Below are positions 25,323-33,466 of a stretch of DNA of 64,000 nt, in pieces. The notes beneath the pieces were generated by a model that was not told where the DNA came from, ran no database searches, and was given only the letters and a program-made list of their open reading frames with translations. Each line of letters starts with the position of its first letter. Position 1 is the stretch's first letter. Position numbers and translations under genes: made by a program. Source of the stretch: DATATV01 sp035551355 (lineage in GTDB: Bacteria; Actinomycetota; Actinomycetes; Mycobacteriales; Pseudonocardiaceae); NCBI GenBank assembly GCA_035551355.1, contig DASZNF010000052.1:62001-126000 (forward strand), in the 5' to 3' direction.

Positions 25323-26257
25323 CGACGAATCACCATCCCGTCCACTCCGGGAACCTCCGCACCGTTCACACCAGTACCGGCGCCGTCGGCGCGGCGCGCC
25401 ACGTGAAACGACAGCACCTGCATCTCGACGGCAAGATCGACCTTGCGCACCTCCACGTCGTCCGGCACCTGCAGGACGACGGGGGCGAAGTTCAGGATGC
25501 ATCGGACGCCCGCGGATACCAAACGGTCGCAGGCCGGCTGGGCGGCGGGTGGGGGTGTGGCGATGACCCCGATGGACACCTCGCGCTGCGCGCACACCCG
25601 GGGGATGTCATCGATGTGATCGACCGGGATACCGCCTACCGGCACACCCATCAGGTCTTCGTCCACATCGAACAGCGCGACCACCGGGAAGCCCCGTCCG
25701 GGGAATCCGCCGTAGTTGGCCAGGGCGTGACCAAGATTACCTATGCCGACCACCGCGACGGCGTGCTTGCGGGTCAGTCCGAGGATGCGCTCGATCTCCT
25801 CGATGAGCACCGCGACCTCGTAGCCGACGCCCCGGGTGCCGTAGGAACCGACATAGGACAGATCCTTGCGCAGCTTCGCCGAGTTCACCCCGGACGCGGC
25901 GGACAGCTCCTCGCTGGAGACGGTGCCCACGCCCTGTTCCGACATCCCGGACAGCACCCGCAGGTAGACGGCGAGCCGCGCCACGGCGGCCTCCGGGATG
26001 ACCCGGGCCCGTTCGCGCACCGCGGGCTCCAGCGGGCGGACGCCGTCGCGCACCGCGGGGATCGGCTGGGTGGTGGCGGTGTCCTCGGAGTCCGGGCCGT
26101 CGCCGTTGCGGTCGGCCGGGGCGCGGTGCGCGCCCGCTCCGTTGCGTCCGGCGGCACGGCCGGTCGCGCCCGGACCGGTGGCGTTCTGGTCGGCGACGGG
26201 CTCACCGGCGGACGGGCGTGGCGGCATGGCCCGCCCTCGGCCCCGCTGCACCGCCAC
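25319..26257 (-). CDS. rex: NADH-sensing redox repressor Rex
   Basis: About 312 residues. An unusually long, Ala/Gly/Pro-rich N-terminal extension of about 75 residues precedes the winged helix domain (RLAVYLRVLSGMSE, SAASGVNSAKLRKDLSYVG). The Rossmann domain (VVGIGNLGHALANYGGF) senses the NADH/NAD+ ratio. GTG 26257 has AAGGAG 5 nt upstream; ATG 26284 in the same frame is the alternative. A Rex-type operator lies at 26345-26364. By analogy with Streptomyces, Rex represses its own rex-hemACD operon when NADH is low. Overlapping start codons bind the operon together. Confidence 0.93.
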   Translation of the reverse strand: MAVQRGRGRAMPPRPSAGEPVADQNATGPGATGRAAGRNGAGAHRAPADRNGDGPDSEDTATTQPIPAVRDGVRPLEPAVRERARVIPEAAVARLAVYLRVLSGMSEQGVGTVSSEELSAASGVNSAKLRKDLSYVGSYGTRGVGYEVAVLIEEIERILGLTRKHAVAVVGIGNLGHALANYGGFPGRGFPVVALFDVDEDLMGVPVGGIPVDHIDDIPRVCAQREVSIGVIATPPPAAQPACDRLVSAGVRCILNFAPVVLQVPDDVEVRKVDLAVEMQVLSFHVARRADGAGTGVNGAEVPGVDGMVIRR

Positions 26258-26334
26258 GTGGTCTCCTTGCCGACTTTCGCTCATATCGCACGACCCAGCC
26301 GGTTGAATCAACGGCTGGTCGGCGTGACGTAAAC

Positions 26335-26364
26335 ACGGTAGCCATTTGTGAACGCAGGCACAAA
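26335..26364 (-). promoter_or_regulatory. Rex operator and -10 box of the rex-hemACD operon
   Basis: TTTGTG-N8-CACAAA (26345-26364) matches the Rex site TTGTG-AANNNNTT-CACAA in both arms and spacing; the left inner AA is kept and the right inner TT is GG. TACCGT (minus strand, 26335-26340) lies just downstream, so the operator would cover the -35 region. Confidence 0.8.
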
Positions 26365-26442
26365 GTCGCCGGTACCAGGCGTAATCAGGGCGACAAACGG
26401 ATCGTGACGCACCTCACTCCCAGGCCAGGACCATGGTCCGGA

Positions 26443-28251
26443 TCAAGTCACCGTGAACTGGACGCCGGGATACCCGCTCGCGCCGTTGGGAATCTCGTCG
26501 GCGATCTGATCGGTCTGCGTGTAGCCGGTCGCGTCGGTGGCCCGCGCCCGCACCGTGTGGTCGCCCGATCTCAGGTTCAGGAAAATCCGCCACATCCGCC
26601 AGGTGTTCTTGCTGACCTGCGTGGACAGTTGCGCCTCCTGCCACGGGCCGCCATCCACACTCACCTCCACCTTGGTGATCCCCTTGCCCTGGGCCCAGGC
26701 GATCCCGGCGACCGGCACCGCGCCCGCGCGCACCCGGGACAGCGCGATCGGCACGTCGATCCGGGACTCGGTCTTGATCGGCGCCTGCTGCGAATAGCCG
26801 CGCGGCACCCAGTACGCCTGGGCCTGCTCGAATGTGGTGAGTTCCATATCCACCACCCACTTGGTGGCCGACACGTAGCCGTACAGGCCGGGCACCACCA
26901 TGCGGGCCGGGAAGCCGTGCTCGGTGGGTAGTGGCTGGCCGTTCATGCCGATGGCCAGCAGCGCGCCGACGCTACGGTCGGTGAGCAACTCGACCGGGGT
27001 GCCCGCGGTCCAGCCGTCCACACTGGTGGACAGCAACTGGTCGGCGTTGGGCGCCACCCCGGCCTCGGCCAGCAGGTCGGCCAGGGGCACGCCGATGAAC
27101 CGCGAGGTCGAGATGTAGGGCCCGCCGACCGGATTGGACACGCAGCACAGCGTCACCAGCTGCTCGGTCAGCGGCCGGTTGCGGATGTCGGCGTAACTGA
27201 ACGTGACCTCCTTCTCGACCATGCCGTGGATCTTCAGCGACCAGGCATCGGTGGAGACCTCCGGGACGGTCAGCTCGGTGTCGATCCGGTAGAAATCGCC
27301 GTTGCCGGTCAGGTAGGTCGGCGTGCCGGTGGCCGCGAAGTCCGCGCCCACCGGGATGGCCTCGGCCCGGTACGTCGGCGCCAACGGGCCGATCGCGGCC
27401 TGGGAAGCGGCCACCCCGGCCTGTTCGGTGAGCATGTTCCCGGCGATCCCGGCCACGCCCGCGCCGACCGCCACCCCGGCCGAGGCCTGCAGGAACCGCC
27501 GTCGGCTCGCCGCGGCGTCCGGCCGGTCCCAGTCGGGTTCGGGCCGGTCCCAGTCGGTGTGCGCCCAGTCCGGGCCTGGCGCCCGCCATCCCGAGCCGTC
27601 CTGATCGTCGCCGTCCTGATCGTCGCCGTCCTGATCGTCGCCGCCCCGGCCGTCCTCGTCCGGCTCGTCTTCATCCCGTTCGTACTCATTCCCGGCGGCC
27701 GGTTCTCTGGCCGCTTCGGGCAGCATGGCCGAGCCGAGCCGCCAGCCACCCGAACGAGCGACGGTCCAGGTGGTGGCCAGCCGGTGCAGCCAGGAGAAAA
27801 TCGCCACCGCGCTGATCAGGCTCACGATCGGCGCCAGCACCGCCAGCGGCCCGGCCCCCGTTCGAGTGAGCACCGCGACCAGTCCGATCGCGCCCAGCGC
27901 CGCGGCCAGTACGAGGCCCGGCACCGCCCGCCGCCGGGACAGCACCCCGGCCAGCACACCGAAGGCCAGCAGCACGACCGCCATGCCCCCGAGCAGCACC
28001 CGCTTGTCGTTGGTGCCGAAGTTCTGCACCGCGAATTCCTTCAGCGGGCCCGGCACCATGGTGATGAACGCCTCGCCCACCGCGAGGAACGGCGAGGCCG
28101 AGACCCCGACCAGACCGGCGACCAGCTGTCCGAGGGCCAAAGCCGCGCCCATCGCCAGCACCCCGACCAGCGCGGCCACCCACCAGGGCAGCGCGGGCTG
28201 CCGGTCGGGTCGAGCGGGAGTGGCGGGTTCGGTCCGGGGAACGGCGTTCAC
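26443..28251 (-). CDS. Membrane-anchored sulfite-oxidase-fold molybdopterin oxidoreductase
   Basis: 602 residues. About five membrane helices (residues 23-165) come first, followed by an acidic linker with an exact triple DDQDG repeat. A twin-arginine-like motif (SRRRFLQASAGVAVGAGVAG) comes next, then an oxidoreductase domain with the molybdenum ligand region LVTLCCVSNPVGG (cysteine pair) and the dimerisation domain (VEVSVDGGPWQEA, VRARATDATG). Family knowledge suggests extracytoplasmic reduction or oxidation of a small substrate, with electrons passed to the membrane; substrate unknown. GTG 28251. The Tat-like motif is internal, about residue 250, which is typical for this actinobacterial subfamily. 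Confidence 0.85.
   Translation of the reverse strand: MNAVPRTEPATPARPDRQPALPWWVAALVGVLAMGAALALGQLVAGLVGVSASPFLAVGEAFITMVPGPLKEFAVQNFGTNDKRVLLGGMAVVLLAFGVLAGVLSRRRAVPGLVLAAALGAIGLVAVLTRTGAGPLAVLAPIVSLISAVAIFSWLHRLATTWTVARSGGWRLGSAMLPEAAREPAAGNEYERDEDEPDEDGRGGDDQDGDDQDGDDQDGSGWRAPGPDWAHTDWDRPEPDWDRPDAAASRRRFLQASAGVAVGAGVAGIAGNMLTEQAGVAASQAAIGPLAPTYRAEAIPVGADFAATGTPTYLTGNGDFYRIDTELTVPEVSTDAWSLKIHGMVEKEVTFSYADIRNRPLTEQLVTLCCVSNPVGGPYISTSRFIGVPLADLLAEAGVAPNADQLLSTSVDGWTAGTPVELLTDRSVGALLAIGMNGQPLPTEHGFPARMVVPGLYGYVSATKWVVDMELTTFEQAQAYWVPRGYSQQAPIKTESRIDVPIALSRVRAGAVPVAGIAWAQGKGITKVEVSVDGGPWQEAQLSTQVSKNTWRMWRIFLNLRSGDHTVRARATDATGYTQTDQIADEIPNGASGYPGVQFTVT
27598..27642. repeat. Three exact 15-bp repeats inside the molybdopterin enzyme gene
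   Basis: GTCCTGATCGTCGCC at 27598, 27613 and 27628, encoding the in-frame acidic repeat DDQDG in the linker between membrane and catalytic domains. Prone to length change by slippage. Confidence 0.95.
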
Positions 28252-28429
28252 AGCCTCTATTCGACGCCGAGCGGCGGCAGTCGTGCCACCGGTTCGCGGT
28301 CAACCCCGCGGTCCGTCACCGATTGGTAATGATCATCGGCGCGCCCAGGACCGGCATTTCACCGAAACCGGCCCCGACCAGCCACCCGAAAGTGTCAAAA
28401 TCCACGTTCGCCACGATCGGGTGGACCGG
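28252..28429. other. Gap between two minus-strand genes
   Basis: 178 bp that should contain the promoter of the molybdopterin enzyme gene and the end of the glutaredoxin transcript. I see no clear hairpin or box. Confidence 0.3.
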
Positions 28430-28669
28430 TCAGCGCGCCAGAGCCGTGCGGAAACGCTCCTCCTCGACGCGCCAGTAGCCGTGTTCCGCGCCGTCGATGA
28501 GGATCACCGGAACCCGGTCGCCGTACTCGGCGCGCAGCTCAGTGTCCGAGTCCACGTCCACCGCGGACCACGGCACCGACAGCTCGCCGCAGATCCGCTG
28601 CACGTCGGCCTCGGCCACCTCACAGGAGTGGCAGCCGACGCGCGTAATCACCGTCACCTCGTGGGCCAT
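28430..28669 (-). CDS. Glutaredoxin-like protein
   Basis: 79 residues, one thioredoxin fold. The redox motif is CHSC at about residues 13-16 (TVITRVGCHSCEVAEAD), and the cis-proline segment is DRVPVILIDG, as in glutaredoxins and the DUF836-like group. No signal peptide, so cytoplasmic. In mycothiol-using actinomycetes such proteins may be mycoredoxin-like, but those usually have CPYC or CxxC plus a mycothiol site, so the partner is open. The ATG shares a base with the stop of the acyl-CoA ligase gene upstream (TGATG), an unusual coupling. Confidence 0.85.
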   Translation of the reverse strand: MAHEVTVITRVGCHSCEVAEADVQRICGELSVPWSAVDVDSDTELRAEYGDRVPVILIDGAEHGYWRVEEERFRTALAR

Positions 28670-30159
28670 CAGCGGAGCTTACGACGGGCCACCTTCCCGG
28701 TGGCCGAGTGCGGCAACTGCTCGGCGAACTCCACCGTGGTGGGCACCTTGAACCGGGCCAGCCGGGTCGCGCAGTGGGCCACGACCTCCTCCTGGGTCAG
28801 CCCGGCGGCCGGATTCACCACCAGCACCGCCTTGACCGCCTCACCCGATCGGTCGTCGGGCACACCGACGACCGCCGCCTCCCGCACCCCGGGGAGGTCA
28901 CCGAGCACCTGCTCCACCTCGTGCGGATACACGTTGAAGCCGTTGACGATGATCAGGTCACCCGCCCGGTCGACCAGGTGCAGATCGCCCTCGGCGTCCA
29001 GGTAGCCGATGTCACCCGTGCGGAACCAGCCCTCGGCGTTGGGACCGTGCCCGCCGTCCGGCCAGTAGCCGCTGAACAGGTTGGCCCCGCGCACGCTGAC
29101 CTGCCCGGCCCCGTCCCGCTCGTCGGCCAGCAGGTCCAGCTCGTCCGGCCCGGGCAGCGGATCGCCGTCGGTGTCCACCAGCCGCACCTCGACCCCCGGC
29201 ACCGGCCGGCCCACCGAGCCGGGCTTGGCGTGCCCGGAGGCCAGCGTGGAGGTGACCACCGGGCCGGTCTCGGTCAGCCCGTACCCCTCGTACACCGGCA
29301 GTCCGGTGACCTGGCGCATCTCGGCCAGCAGCGCGGGCGGCAGCGGAGCCGCACCGGAGGTGAACAGCCGCACCGTGGACAGTGCCTCGTGCAGCCGCTC
29401 GTGCGCGGCGGTGAGCAGCGCCGAGTACATCGGCGGCACGCCCACCACCGTGGTCACCCGGTACCGCTCGATCGCGTCCAGCGCCGTCTGTACCCCGAAC
29501 GAGGGAAGCAGCACCGCGGTCGCCCCGGCCGCGGCCACCTGCAGCAGGCCGGGCCCGAGGCCGTAGGCGTGGTTGAGCGGCAGCGCGATCAGCACCCGGT
29601 CGGCCGCGGTCACCGGCGCGGGCCGCATCGCCGCGCACTGCGCCACGTTGGCCGCCAGCGCCCGGTGCGACAGCAGCACGCCGCGCGAGCTGCCGGAAGT
29701 GCCCGAGGTGTAGCAGAGCACGGCGATGTCCTCGTCCCCGCCGACCGAGGCCATCGACTGGCCCGGCGCGGCCGGGGCGGAGTCGGTGGGCACGTCCACG
29801 CCGTCGACCGGTTCGCCGATCAGCAGCTTCGCCCCGCAGTCGGCCAGCGTGTCCTGCACGGCCAGCGGCGGCAGGTCCACGTTCAGCGGCACCACCATCG
29901 CGCCGGCGCGCAGCGCGGCGAACACCGCGATGCAGTAGGCGATGCCGGTGGGCAGCCGCACCGCGACCCGGTCCCCGGCGCCGATCCCGGCCTCGACCAG
30001 CCGCTGGGCCTGGCCGCTCACCACCGCGTCGGCCTGGGCCCAGGTCAGCGCGTCACCGGAGGCGGCATCCAGCAGAGCGAGGTGATTGGGCCCCTGCGCC
30101 GCCGCCGCGGCCACCAGATCCGCCAGGTTTGTCACCCGGTCGGGTGGCGCACCGGTCAT
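28669..30159 (-). CDS. AMP-dependent acyl-CoA/acyl-AMP ligase
   Basis: About 496 residues, adenylating enzyme. Motifs: phosphate loop YTSGTSGSSRG (a Ser-rich variant of TSGTTGxPKG), YGLTETGPV, the aspartate motif WFRTGDIGYLD, DLIIVNGFNVYPHEVE and the C-terminal catalytic lysine region HSATGKVARRKLR. ATG 30159 follows GGGAGG. It resembles long-chain acyl-CoA ligases used in lipid catabolism or envelope lipid synthesis; the substrate cannot be read. It has the glutaredoxin gene attached downstream and is divergent from the sigma factor gene. Confidence 0.88.
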   Translation of the reverse strand: MTGAPPDRVTNLADLVAAAAAQGPNHLALLDAASGDALTWAQADAVVSGQAQRLVEAGIGAGDRVAVRLPTGIAYCIAVFAALRAGAMVVPLNVDLPPLAVQDTLADCGAKLLIGEPVDGVDVPTDSAPAAPGQSMASVGGDEDIAVLCYTSGTSGSSRGVLLSHRALAANVAQCAAMRPAPVTAADRVLIALPLNHAYGLGPGLLQVAAAGATAVLLPSFGVQTALDAIERYRVTTVVGVPPMYSALLTAAHERLHEALSTVRLFTSGAAPLPPALLAEMRQVTGLPVYEGYGLTETGPVVTSTLASGHAKPGSVGRPVPGVEVRLVDTDGDPLPGPDELDLLADERDGAGQVSVRGANLFSGYWPDGGHGPNAEGWFRTGDIGYLDAEGDLHLVDRAGDLIIVNGFNVYPHEVEQVLGDLPGVREAAVVGVPDDRSGEAVKAVLVVNPAAGLTQEEVVAHCATRLARFKVPTTVEFAEQLPHSATGKVARRKLR

Positions 30160-30384
30160 CGTCGACCTCCCTTGACTCACGATCGATGACCAAGTGTGGC
30201 AGGTGTCACCTGCGTCATGCGCTTGGGCGAGGGCCGTTTCACTATCGGAACGAAACAAAACTACTCACGGGTAGCAAGAACACGTATGCTGGGGCGGCCC
30301 TGGGCCTCGTAACCTCGCGGCAACCTGATCAGCACAGATCGGCAACGCGTGGGCCAGGGCCGGAACGAAACGAGGGAGTGCGGG
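30160..30384. promoter_or_regulatory. Control region of the BldN-type sigma gene
   Basis: Unlike most gaps it is AT-richer (about 30235-30300). It has AGGTGTCACCT (palindrome, about 30200), a repeat CGGAACGAAAC at 30246-30256 and 30361-30371, and TATGCT at about 30294 as a possible -10. No match to a specific regulator could be settled by eye. Confidence 0.4.
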
Positions 30385-30417
30385 ATGCGTGCACCGATGG
30401 GCGACCGCCCGGGATGA
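30385..30417 (+). CDS. Possible 10-codon leader peptide before the sigma factor gene
   Basis: ATG at 30385 with GAGGGA 8 nt upstream. It reads MRAPMGDRPG and stops at TGA 30415-30417, which overlaps the sigma factor ATG at 30414 (ATGA). The strong ribosome site belongs to this ORF and none is evident for the sigma gene, so translation of the sigma gene may depend on it. Inferred only. Confidence 0.45.
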   Translation: MRAPMGDRPG

Positions 30418-31142
30418 GCGGTGCGGCCCGCGCGAGCGGCATGCGGATCACCCTGACCGGCCAGCGCCGCCGGTCCGGAGGAACCGTCCTGCCCGCCCAG
30501 CCGGCCACCACGACGAACGGGACGCCGTTGGTAGCAGACGAGGACACCGCCAAACCCGACACCGACGGCTCCGCCGCCACGAAGGGCGAGGACACCGGCG
30601 GAGCCGCCTGGGAGTTGGTCGCCGCCGCCCAGCAGGGTGACGCGGCCGCGTTCGGCGAGTTGTACGACCGGTACCTGGACGTGGTGTTCCGGTACGTGCT
30701 GTTCCGGGTCGGCGACCGTCCCCTGGCCGAGGACGTGACCAGCGAGACCTTCCTGCGCGCGTTCCGCCGGATCGCCAGCATCAGCTACCAGGGCCGCGAC
30801 GTCGGTGCGTGGTTCATCACCATCGCCCGCAACCTGGTGCTTGACCACGTGAAGTCCAGCCGGTTCCGGCTTGAGGTGGCCACTCCCGAACCCGACGAGG
30901 GCCCGCTGTCCGAGCCTGGCCCGGAATCCCAGGTGCTGACCCGCCTCACCCACACAGAACTGCTCGCCTGCGTCCAGCAACTCGGTGCCGACCAGCGAGA
31001 ATGCGTGGTGCTGCGGTTCCTGCAGGGTTTCTCGGTATCCGAGACGGCCGCAGCGATGGGACGCAACGAAGGGGCCATCAAGGCGCTGCAGCATCGAGCC
31101 GTTCGGCGGCTTGCGCAACTGCTGCCGCAAGAGCTGCGCTGA
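30414..31142 (+). CDS. bldN: ECF sigma factor, BldN type
   Basis: About 242 residues. An N-terminal extension of about 60 residues, Ser/Thr/Ala-rich, precedes region 2 (DAAAFGELYDRYLDVVFRYVL, EDVTSETFLRAFRRI) and region 4 (ADQRECVVLRFLQGFSVSETA, RNEGAIKALQHRAVRRL). Both regions closely match Streptomyces BldN from memory, and BldN also has a removable N-terminal extension. In Streptomyces BldN drives aerial growth genes such as chaplins. The next gene looks like its anti-sigma factor RsbN. ATG 30414 overlaps a small leader ORF; GTG 30378 and ATG 30441 are other choices. Confidence 0.8.
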   Translation: MSGAARASGMRITLTGQRRRSGGTVLPAQPATTTNGTPLVADEDTAKPDTDGSAATKGEDTGGAAWELVAAAQQGDAAAFGELYDRYLDVVFRYVLFRVGDRPLAEDVTSETFLRAFRRIASISYQGRDVGAWFITIARNLVLDHVKSSRFRLEVATPEPDEGPLSEPGPESQVLTRLTHTELLACVQQLGADQRECVVLRFLQGFSVSETAAAMGRNEGAIKALQHRAVRRLAQLLPQELR

Positions 31143-31247
31143 ATCGGGTGCCCACTCGGGTGGGACAGCGCTTCGCGGCGTAACCCGAATCGGTTCCGAT
31201 CGTTGCTCGGGTGGACACCTTCCTGCGGAGAAACACCCAGAAGAGAC

Positions 31248-32408
31248 ATGAGCACATCCAGCCCACGATCGTGGCGGGGGCGGCGCCGAGCGCGAGCGCA
31301 CGAGCGGTTCGCGCGGGCCGTCGACTCCCCCTCTGACGTGGGCAACGGCGGTCCGAGCGACCCGAAGCTGGCCGGCGAGCTGGCCGTGGTCACCATGCTG
31401 CGCCGAGCCGCTCCCGACCCCACTGTCACCCGGCTGGACGACGATGCGCGGGCCCGGATCCGGGCGAAGGTGCTGACCGCGGCGACCGCGCCGCAACCCG
31501 AGCCCCGTCCCCGCCCGCGGCGCCGGTTAGGGATCATCCCGACCGCAGGGCCGCGTGGCCGCCTGTTGGTCGCCTTCGGCGCGCTGTTCTGCCTGATCGT
31601 GGCGTTGTCCGGGATGGCCATGCTGGTCAGCGAGAACGCGGTGCCCGGGGACGCGCTGTACGGGGTGCGCAAGGCCGCGGAGTCGGCCGCGGTGGGCCTG
31701 ACCATGGGCGAGCAGGCCCGCGGCGAGAAGCACCTGCAGTTCGCCGCGGACCGGGTGTCGGACCTGGACGCGCTGATCGCCCAGCATCCCGACCCGAACA
31801 GCGGCCCGGTCGGGGACTATCTGACCGCGTTCGCCGACTTCGACACCGACGCGTCGGCCGGCTCGACCGACCTGACCGACTTCGGGGCCGGCAATGCCCC
31901 GAACGTGTTGACCGGATTACGCGGCTGGGCGGGCAATCAGGGTGACCGGATCGCCGCGCTGAACGTGGGCCTGCCCGCCTCGGCCAAGGCCGCGGACGCG
32001 CGCAGTGTGGCGCTGTTGAGCCGGATCGAGCAACGGACGACCGCGCTGCTGGCCCGCACCTCCTGCTACACGGTCACCTCCGGGATCACCGACGACATCG
32101 GTGTGCTGCCCGCCACCGGTGCCTGCGACCGCCAGTCAGGTGGGACCGCGAGCACCAGCACCGCGATGAGTGGCAACCCCGGCCAGCTCGACCAGCACCC
32201 CGGCTACACCGGCCCCACCGGCGCCATCACCCCAACGGGGCAAAATGGCTCATCAGACACGTTCGGGGCACCCCACACCTTCCAGCCCGGCGTGGTGGCC
32301 GGCACTCCGGCGCCCGGCACCACCGCGGCCCCCACCACCACGACGACCACCAATCCGCTGCCCCCGCTACCCACATTGAGCCTGCCCACGCTGCTGCCCG
32401 GCGGGTGA
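31248..32408 (+). CDS. rsbN: RsbN-like anti-sigma factor with a DUF5667-type domain
   Basis: 386 residues. A basic N-terminal cytoplasmic part of about 90 residues (RARAHERFARAVD... RDDDARARIRAKVL-like) would bind the sigma factor. One membrane helix follows (LVAFGALFCLIVALSGMAML), then an extracytoplasmic domain opening with ENAVPGDALYGVRKAAES, the DUF5667 hallmark, with two cysteines (SCYTV, GACDR). A Thr/Pro-rich tail ends the protein. RsbN of Streptomyces sits next to bldN, has one membrane span and inhibits it, so the pair is conserved here. ATG 31248 follows AAGAGAC. Confidence 0.8.
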   Translation: MSTSSPRSWRGRRRARAHERFARAVDSPSDVGNGGPSDPKLAGELAVVTMLRRAAPDPTVTRLDDDARARIRAKVLTAATAPQPEPRPRPRRRLGIIPTAGPRGRLLVAFGALFCLIVALSGMAMLVSENAVPGDALYGVRKAAESAAVGLTMGEQARGEKHLQFAADRVSDLDALIAQHPDPNSGPVGDYLTAFADFDTDASAGSTDLTDFGAGNAPNVLTGLRGWAGNQGDRIAALNVGLPASAKAADARSVALLSRIEQRTTALLARTSCYTVTSGITDDIGVLPATGACDRQSGGTASTSTAMSGNPGQLDQHPGYTGPTGAITPTGQNGSSDTFGAPHTFQPGVVAGTPAPGTTAAPTTTTTTNPLPPLPTLSLPTLLPGG

Positions 32409-32551
32409 GCGCGGCCACCGAGTGGTCGTGTTGGGCGGAGAGTCACCTGGGTGTCACCGAGGCGGTCACCTGATCCAGCCCGGACGTTCTAGGCTGGAAA
32501 GGCCCATCGTTCGATCGCCCGACCCGACCAAGCCGACCAGGAGGCGCCGCG

Positions 32552-33466
32552 GTGCCAGGACGCAGTGACGGCAAGGAGAGCGCGGAACGCGAGCGTCTCG
32601 CCCAGCTGGCCGGCGAGGCGTCCGCCGAGGCGGCCATCGCCTCGGTCGCGGTGGCGGCCGAGACGGATCGGGGCGTCGCGCCCACGGTGCCCACCGACCT
32701 GACCGCGGCGGCCTTCTTCGACGTCGACAACACCATGATGGTCGGCGCGTCGATGTTCCACTTCGCCCGGGGACTGGCCGCGCGCAAGTACTTCAGCACC
32801 ACCGACCTGGCCGGATTCGCCTGGCAGCAGGTCAAGTTCCGGATCGGCGGCAAGGAGAACGCGGACGGCATCCGGGCCAGCCGGGAGCAGGCACTGTCCT
32901 TTGTGGCTGGTCGCAGCGTGGCCGAGCTGATCACCCTGGGCGAGGAGATCTACGACGACCTGATGGCCGACCGGATCTGGGCCGGGACCAGGGCGCTGGC
33001 GCAGATGCACCTGGACGCCGGGCAACGGGTGTGGCTGGTGACCGCGACCCCGATCGAACTGGCGTCGATCATCGCGCGGCGACTCGGGCTGACCGGCGCG
33101 CTGGGCACCGTCTCGGAGAGCGTGGACGGGGTGTACACCGGCAAACTGGTCGGCGAGATGCTGCACGGGAAGGCCAAGGCGCACGCGGTGCGCGCGCTGG
33201 CCACCACCGAGGGCCTTGACCTGCGGCGCTGCACCGCGTACTCGGACTCGGCCAACGACGTGCCGATGTTGTCGGTGGTGGGCACGGCGGTGGCGGTCAA
33301 TCCGGATCCGGCCCTGCGCGACACCGCACGCCGGCGCGGCTGGGAGATCCGCGACTTCCGCACCGGCCGCAAGGCCGCCCGCATCGGCGTCCCGTCGGTG
33401 CTCGGGGCCGGAGCGGTCGCCGGCGCGGTGGCCGCGGGCATGGCCTACCGCCGCAGATCAAGCTGA
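32552..33466 (+). CDS. HAD-superfamily IB hydrolase (SerB-like fold)
   Basis: 304 residues. HAD motif I AAFFDVDNTMM (nucleophile Asp and acid Asp), motif II VTATPIELAS, the lysine region in LHGKAKAHAVR, and motif III/IV YSDSANDVPMLS. A C-terminal hydrophobic segment (VLGAGAVAGAVAAGMAYR) follows and may anchor it to the membrane. GTG 32552 follows CAGGAGG. The group includes PGP- and acyl-phosphate phosphatases, and in mycobacteria the Rv0505c-type genes called serB; serine synthesis is not assured. It lies downstream of the sigma/anti-sigma pair with a 143-nt gap. Confidence 0.85.
   Translation: MPGRSDGKESAERERLAQLAGEASAEAAIASVAVAAETDRGVAPTVPTDLTAAAFFDVDNTMMVGASMFHFARGLAARKYFSTTDLAGFAWQQVKFRIGGKENADGIRASREQALSFVAGRSVAELITLGEEIYDDLMADRIWAGTRALAQMHLDAGQRVWLVTATPIELASIIARRLGLTGALGTVSESVDGVYTGKLVGEMLHGKAKAHAVRALATTEGLDLRRCTAYSDSANDVPMLSVVGTAVAVNPDPALRDTARRRGWEIRDFRTGRKAARIGVPSVLGAGAVAGAVAAGMAYRRRSS

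Noticed and set aside
30261..30274. CTACTCACGGGTAG as a BldD box before the sigma gene
   Set aside because: The halves are one base too far apart for the consensus ACNCWGNGT; only a weak 4-bp inverted repeat.
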